A stretch of DNA of 64,000 bases, from assembly GCA_035712345.1 (NCBI GenBank), contig DASTAY010000043.1, positions 1-64,000 on the forward strand. The letters are read 5' to 3'. The DNA comes from VRUE01 sp035712345. Lineage in GTDB: Bacteria; Actinomycetota; Thermoleophilia; Solirubrobacterales; 70-9. Positions 60,846-64,000 of this stretch are shown here, piece by piece (within the stretch, counting starts at the first letter, position 1; the number at the start of each line of letters is the position of its first letter). A program made the translations under genes and the position numbers. The notes below the pieces were generated by a model. The model saw only the letters and a program-made list of their open reading frames with translations. It had not been told where the DNA came from and searched no databases.

Positions 60846-61112
60846 ATGGCCTACGTGATCAACGAGCCCTGCATCGGCACCAAGGACAACTCCTGCGTCG
60901 AGGTCTGCCCCGTCGACTGCATTCACCCGACTCCCGACGAGCCTGATTACGAGCAGCACGAGCTGCTCTACATCGATCCGGATGAGTGCATCGACTGCGA
61001 CGCTTGCGTGGAGGCCTGTCCCGTCGACGCGATCACCCCGGAAGACCAGGTGCCCCCGGAGTGGCAGAAATACATCGAGATCAACGCCGCCTACTACAAG
61101 GACCGGAGGTAA
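60846..61112 (+). CDS. fdxA: 7Fe ferredoxin (3Fe-4S/4Fe-4S), copy 2
   Basis: 88 aa, nearly identical to the ferredoxin at 32546, with the same two cysteine motifs (CIGTKDNSCVEVCPVDC and CIDCDACVEACPVDAI). Differences cluster around residues 38-42 and the C-terminus. There is no Shine-Dalgarno site; translation from a leaderless message is likely. It ends the second NO-stress cassette. Confidence 0.95.
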   Translation: MAYVINEPCIGTKDNSCVEVCPVDCIHPTPDEPDYEQHELLYIDPDECIDCDACVEACPVDAITPEDQVPPEWQKYIEINAAYYKDRR

Positions 61113-61666
61113 TGCGCACCCAGAGGATCTACTGGGTCTCGGCGACATTGGGGTCCAGGAGCACCATCGCGTCGCAGCGGTAGAAATCGATGTAGGAGTT
61201 GACTGTCGCGGTGTCCAAGCTGGTTTTCGAGGAAGCCGCTGCGCCCGTCCTTGACAGATCTCGAACGTCCTCGGACCCTACCCTCGCTCGGTTCCGCACG
61301 CCGGTCTCAAGCGCGAGTTTTCGAATAGTCACTTAGCGGTCCTGAGGGCCTTTGCGTCGAACTGGGCCCAGTCGCGAGGCGCCGGATTGATGCGGACCCT
61401 GGAGTCGCGCTGCGCGCCTTTGGAACCCTTCGAAGGTGAGGGCACCGAGCAGCGGTCGCTGTCGCCTACATCAGGCGCTGCGCATCGCGGCGAGCTCGGC
61501 CAGCTGGGCTTCGATACCCGAGCACACTCGCTCGCAGACCTCTCCTTCGTTCTCCAGCGCTACCTGGGCTTCGAGCGACGGTGACCGTCCCTGGAGGGAA
61601 GGTCAGGCATGGAAGTGAAAGGGGGATACGGGGCGTCCTTACAGTGATCGACGTCACGTTATTTCT
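61113..61666. other. interval with remnants only
   Basis: I see no secure gene here. A minus-strand frame at 61129-61332 (67 aa from GTG) has no recognisable motif. A minus-strand coiled-coil-like stretch near 61471-61580 (LEAQVALENEGEVCERV, then ELAAMRSA and a stop) has no usable upstream start and looks like the tail of a lost gene. Confidence 0.4.
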
Positions 61667-61688
61667 TGTTACATCGAGTGCCGTAACA
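61667..61688 (+). promoter_or_regulatory. operator/promoter of the MerR gene
   Basis: TGTTAC-N10-GTAACA, a perfect inverted repeat with 10-bp spacer, the form often seen where MerR proteins bind between spaced promoter elements. It ends 25 bp before the MerR ATG. Confidence 0.5.
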
Positions 61689-61713
61689 TCATTTCGTGAT
61701 AAGCTGCCGCATC

Positions 61714-62508
61714 ATGAAGGCAGTGACCGAGACGCGAATCGAGTCGGAGCCGGAGCCAATTCGGCCTTCGGATGAGGCTCGCGCGACGATGACGATCGAG
61801 CAGCTTGCGGCCCGATCCGGGATGACCGTCCGAAACATCCGCTCTCATGGCTCGCGCGGTCTCCTGCCTCCTCCGGAGGTTCGAGATCGCATTGGCCACT
61901 ACGGCCCTGAGCACCTCAACCGGTTGCGTTTGATCCAGGACCTACAGGGCGAGGGGTTCAACCTCAAAGGGATCGAACGCATGCTCGAGACCAGGCTCGG
62001 GCCGGCTGAGCAAATGCTCTCCTTCAAGCGTGATCTCGAGTCTTTCGAGCACCAGGAGACGGCGCAGACCTTCACGCGAGAGGAACTAGCCAAGCGTTTT
62101 GGCGAGGAAAGCGAGGCGGCAATCAACCGTGCCGTGGAGCTCGGTGCGCTGGTGCCGATGGATGATGACCACTACGAGGCACCGTTTCCCTCATTGCTCG
62201 ACGCCGCCGAGGCCGTTCTCGAGGAGGGGGTTCCGCTGGATCACACTCTTGTCGTCTTCGGCAAGGTCCAGAGTCGCTGCAGGTCCGTTGCTCACGAGTT
62301 TGTGACCCTCTTCCTCAAGGACGTCTGGAAGCCGTTTGAGGAGGAGGGCTACCCAGAGGAGCGCTGGCCCGAAGTCCACGAAGCGCTGCATCGTCTGCGT
62401 CCCCTTTCCTCACAAGCACTGAGCGCGATTTACCAAATGACGATGGCCGACGAGGTCGAGTCGGCCTTCGGCAAGAAGTTCGACCGCCTGAGCAGGAGAA
62501 AGCACTAG
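61714..62508 (+). CDS. MerR-family transcriptional regulator
   Basis: About 264 aa from ATG 61714 (GTG 61696 is also in frame). N-terminal MerR HTH: TIEQLAARSGMTVRNIRSHG, LLPPPEVRDRIGHYGPEHL and LRLIQDLQGEGFNLKGIERM. The ~150-residue C-terminal region is helical (EAINRAVELGALVPMDDDHY onward) with no metal-binding cysteines, so it is not a metal sensor. It precedes phasin-like genes and probably controls them. Confidence 0.85.
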   Translation: MKAVTETRIESEPEPIRPSDEARATMTIEQLAARSGMTVRNIRSHGSRGLLPPPEVRDRIGHYGPEHLNRLRLIQDLQGEGFNLKGIERMLETRLGPAEQMLSFKRDLESFEHQETAQTFTREELAKRFGEESEAAINRAVELGALVPMDDDHYEAPFPSLLDAAEAVLEEGVPLDHTLVVFGKVQSRCRSVAHEFVTLFLKDVWKPFEEEGYPEERWPEVHEALHRLRPLSSQALSAIYQMTMADEVESAFGKKFDRLSRRKH

Positions 62509-62517
62509 GAGGAAGGC

Positions 62518-62973
62518 ATGCCGGTACTCGAGACAGCGAAGCCCGTAATCAAGGAAACACCAGCCGATCTGGTCGACGATCAAGTCCCCGCCGCCACCTA
62601 TGAGACGGATTGAGTCGGCGATCAGCTTCCTGTGCCTCCCGGAGCTAGTCACGGCCGAGGGGACTCAACCGAAGTTTTCCAGCATTGTCTTGACCTGATC
62701 GTGACCGGAAACCGAACCGCTAACAAGACGATGCGCAAGTTCGTTGCGACGGTTGACAAGGTCGCCCCTATTGACGCAGTCGGCCCAGCCAGGCAGCTGG
62801 AGCTGATCGCGGCGGCGCTGGAGATGACGCAGCGATTGGCTCATGCGCCAGCGGACCTCGCGCGCGGGTTCGTGCAGAGCTCTGTCCTCGTCGATGTCGA
62901 TGTGGATGTGGATGTCGACATCGCATCGCAGCAGGAACGATCTGAGCAAGTCGATCGAGAGGAAAGACCATGA
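62518..62973 (+). pseudogene. phasin-like helical protein interrupted by an in-frame TGA
   Basis: ATG 62518 has an excellent AGGAGG (62507-62512) and encodes 31 residues (MPVLETAKPVIKETPADLVD onward) before TGA at 62611-62613. The same frame then stays open to 62973 with the helical core (VFQHCLDLIVTGNRTANKTM, RKFVATVDKVAP, LIAAALEMTQRLAH) and a DV-repeat near the end from a 6-bp tandem repeat. The core parallels the next protein, so the stop most simply reads as TGG (Trp) changed to TGA. Readthrough or reinitiation at GTG 62632 is possible. Confidence 0.6.
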
Positions 62974-63317
62974 CAGCGTCTCCGAGCAAAACCAAGCCGA
63001 AGAACGCTTCGCAGCCCAAGAAAGCCAAAGCCACCGAGAAACCAGAGTCAACGGTCAGGAAAACGACCGAGTTCTCTGAGCGAGTTCTCGCGCACTTCGA
63101 GAGCGGACAGCGCGGGGCAATCGAGGCCGTGCGCAAGTTCATGGAGTCCGTTGACAGCGCCCTTCCGGCGCTTGGGCCGCGCCCAACACGACGCCAGTCG
63201 CTCATCGACTCCGCCCTGCAGATGAGCGAGCGGCTTGTCAGGGTGGAGCTCAACTTCATTCACCAGGTCGTTCATGACACCGGGGAGACGCTGGGTGGCA
63301 CGAATCGAGCCAAATAA
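62970..63317 (+). CDS. phasin-like helical protein
   Basis: 115 aa, 4-bp overlap with the previous frame. A basic Lys/Thr/Ser-rich start (about residues 1-30), then helices FSERVLAHFESGQRGAIEAV, RKFMESVDSALPALG and SLIDSALQMSERLVRVELNF. The layout resembles phasins and other granule- or polymer-coating proteins, but this is pattern only. The pair and the MerR gene form a likely operon. Confidence 0.6.
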   Translation: MTASPSKTKPKNASQPKKAKATEKPESTVRKTTEFSERVLAHFESGQRGAIEAVRKFMESVDSALPALGPRPTRRQSLIDSALQMSERLVRVELNFIHQVVHDTGETLGGTNRAK

Positions 63318-63395
63318 TGATTGGCTGCTTGAGAGTGAAACCGGACTACTTGTACCGACGAATGCCCATCTGTGATCGCCAGGAGATGACCGACG

Positions 63396-63851
63396 ATGAT
63401 CCTAGGGAGCTTGCGAATCGACCGCCTACTCCGCCTCCCAGGCGATCTGGCAACGGCACTCCGGGTTGTGCCAGCAATCGCCGAGCACACAGCGTCGCTC
63501 TACGAGATGACGCGCACTCTAAAGCGTATCTCTGAAGACACGGACACTCTGCCGCCGCTACGAGCGGACATGGGGCGCGTTGCCGAGGCGACCAGCATCC
63601 TTTCCGAAGTCGACGCCAAGCTCAAGGCGATCAGCGAGGCAATGCCGGTTCTGGTCGAGGTCCAGCGGCACCTCGACCAACTGCCTGAGACGATGGCCGG
63701 GCTCGGCGCCGGCGTCGACCGACTCAGCCTGCTGATCGAGGCGATGTTGCCTTCAATGGAAGCGCTTGGGGGCAACGTTGAGGCTCTTCGGGAGGAAATC
63801 GGCCCGGTGAGCCGCCTCGCAAGTCGTGTTCCCGGACAGAGGCACCACTAG
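63396..63851 (+). CDS. coiled-coil protein of unknown function
   Basis: 151 aa from ATG 63396 with AGGAG (63381-63385). Nearly all helical heptads: LVEVQRHLDQLPETMAGLGA, DRLSLLIEAMLPSMEALGGN. A hydrophobic N-terminal helix (RLLRLPGDLATALRVVPAIA) may be peripheral. It is 78 bp after the phasin-like gene and in the same direction. Confidence 0.6.
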   Translation: MILGSLRIDRLLRLPGDLATALRVVPAIAEHTASLYEMTRTLKRISEDTDTLPPLRADMGRVAEATSILSEVDAKLKAISEAMPVLVEVQRHLDQLPETMAGLGAGVDRLSLLIEAMLPSMEALGGNVEALREEIGPVSRLASRVPGQRHH

Positions 63852-63884
63852 ATGATGGGCGAGGGTGCGGGGAAGGTGTGATCG

Positions 63885-63953
63885 ATGGGCGCCTTGGGTG
63901 GTAAGAAACAGTTCCGCAGGAGCCCGAACCGTTCGGCCACGAAGGCCGGCTAG
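63885..63953 (+). CDS. possible 22-aa basic peptide
   Basis: ATG 63885 encodes MGALGGKKQFRRSPNRSATK and two more residues. GGGGAAGG lies upstream at suboptimal spacing. A TATAAT at 63959-63964 follows it and could be a promoter for a gene beyond the window. Weak evidence for either. Confidence 0.25.
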   Translation: MGALGGKKQFRRSPNRSATKAG

Positions 63954-64000
63954 GCGCATATAATTGCTTTCCTGAGCTCGGAAGTGAGTCACGAAAATGC

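Noticed and set aside
62885..62924. CRISPR-like or microsatellite array (GTCGATGTGGAT units)
   Set aside because: It is a short 6-bp tandem repeat encoding Asp-Val pairs, without spacers or flanking cas genes.

Overview
The window reads as a stretch of a high-GC actinobacterial chromosome. Class Thermoleophilia (Solirubrobacterales-like) is the best guess, inferred from gene style only: very high GC, many GTG/TTG starts, 4-bp stop/start overlaps, few Shine-Dalgarno sites in front of regulated genes, and an actinobacterial transaldolase and MoaD-MoaE fusion. No rRNA or marker is present to prove it.

Layout. 1-7.7 kb: pyruvate dehydrogenase-type E1 alpha, E1 beta and E2, then (after a convergent membrane protein) lipB and lipA, so the 2-oxoacid complex sits beside the genes that make its lipoyl cofactor. 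A 92-bp imperfect palindrome occurs three times here, always inside a coding frame: twice in the E2 linkers (opposite orientations) and once in the membrane protein. 7.7-10.7 kb: a secreted PKD protein, an acidic disordered protein and two tRNA-Ala genes. 10.7-15.3 kb: an accessory, tightly overlapping cluster of unknown function just after tRNA-Ala(CGC), with a structured leader, two paralogous acidic proteins, a winged-helix protein, an SSB/OB-fold-like protein and a 592-aa protein with six helix-turn-helix units arranged as a duplicated XRE-XRE-HTH block. 15.3-25 kb: a secreted-repeat lipoprotein, metE, a frameshifted rhodanese, UspA, an ECF sigma factor, a ferredoxin reductase, transaldolase and a NarL-type two-component system.

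25.4-61.1 kb is a nitrate-respiration and nitrosative-stress island. It holds a lone A2-type haem-copper oxidase subunit I and heme A synthase, molybdate uptake (modABC plus a TOBE regulator), a nearly complete molybdenum-cofactor set (moaA, mobA, moeA, moaDE, moaC, mog), narGHJI, gltBD for ammonium assimilation, and RIC (ScdA/YtfE) iron-sulfur repair. Two copies of a cassette encoding a SufR-like Fe-S regulator, an NnrS-like membrane protein, a hemerythrin-like protein and a 7Fe ferredoxin flank it. Twelve 23-bp inverted repeats of an 8-7-8 form (best matches TTTACACA-N7-TGTGTAAA) lie just upstream of these transcription units and of two genes outside the island. I infer a shared regulon, plausibly controlled by the SufR-like proteins and responsive to NO or Fe-S damage. 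No nitrite, NO or N2O reductase catalytic subunit is visible.

61.6-64 kb: a MerR regulator followed by phasin-like helical proteins, one interrupted by an in-frame TGA. Several genes (rhodanese, OsmC, DUF59, AhpD, phasin-like) are broken by frameshift, internal deletion or a stop; sequencing error cannot be excluded for the single-base events.
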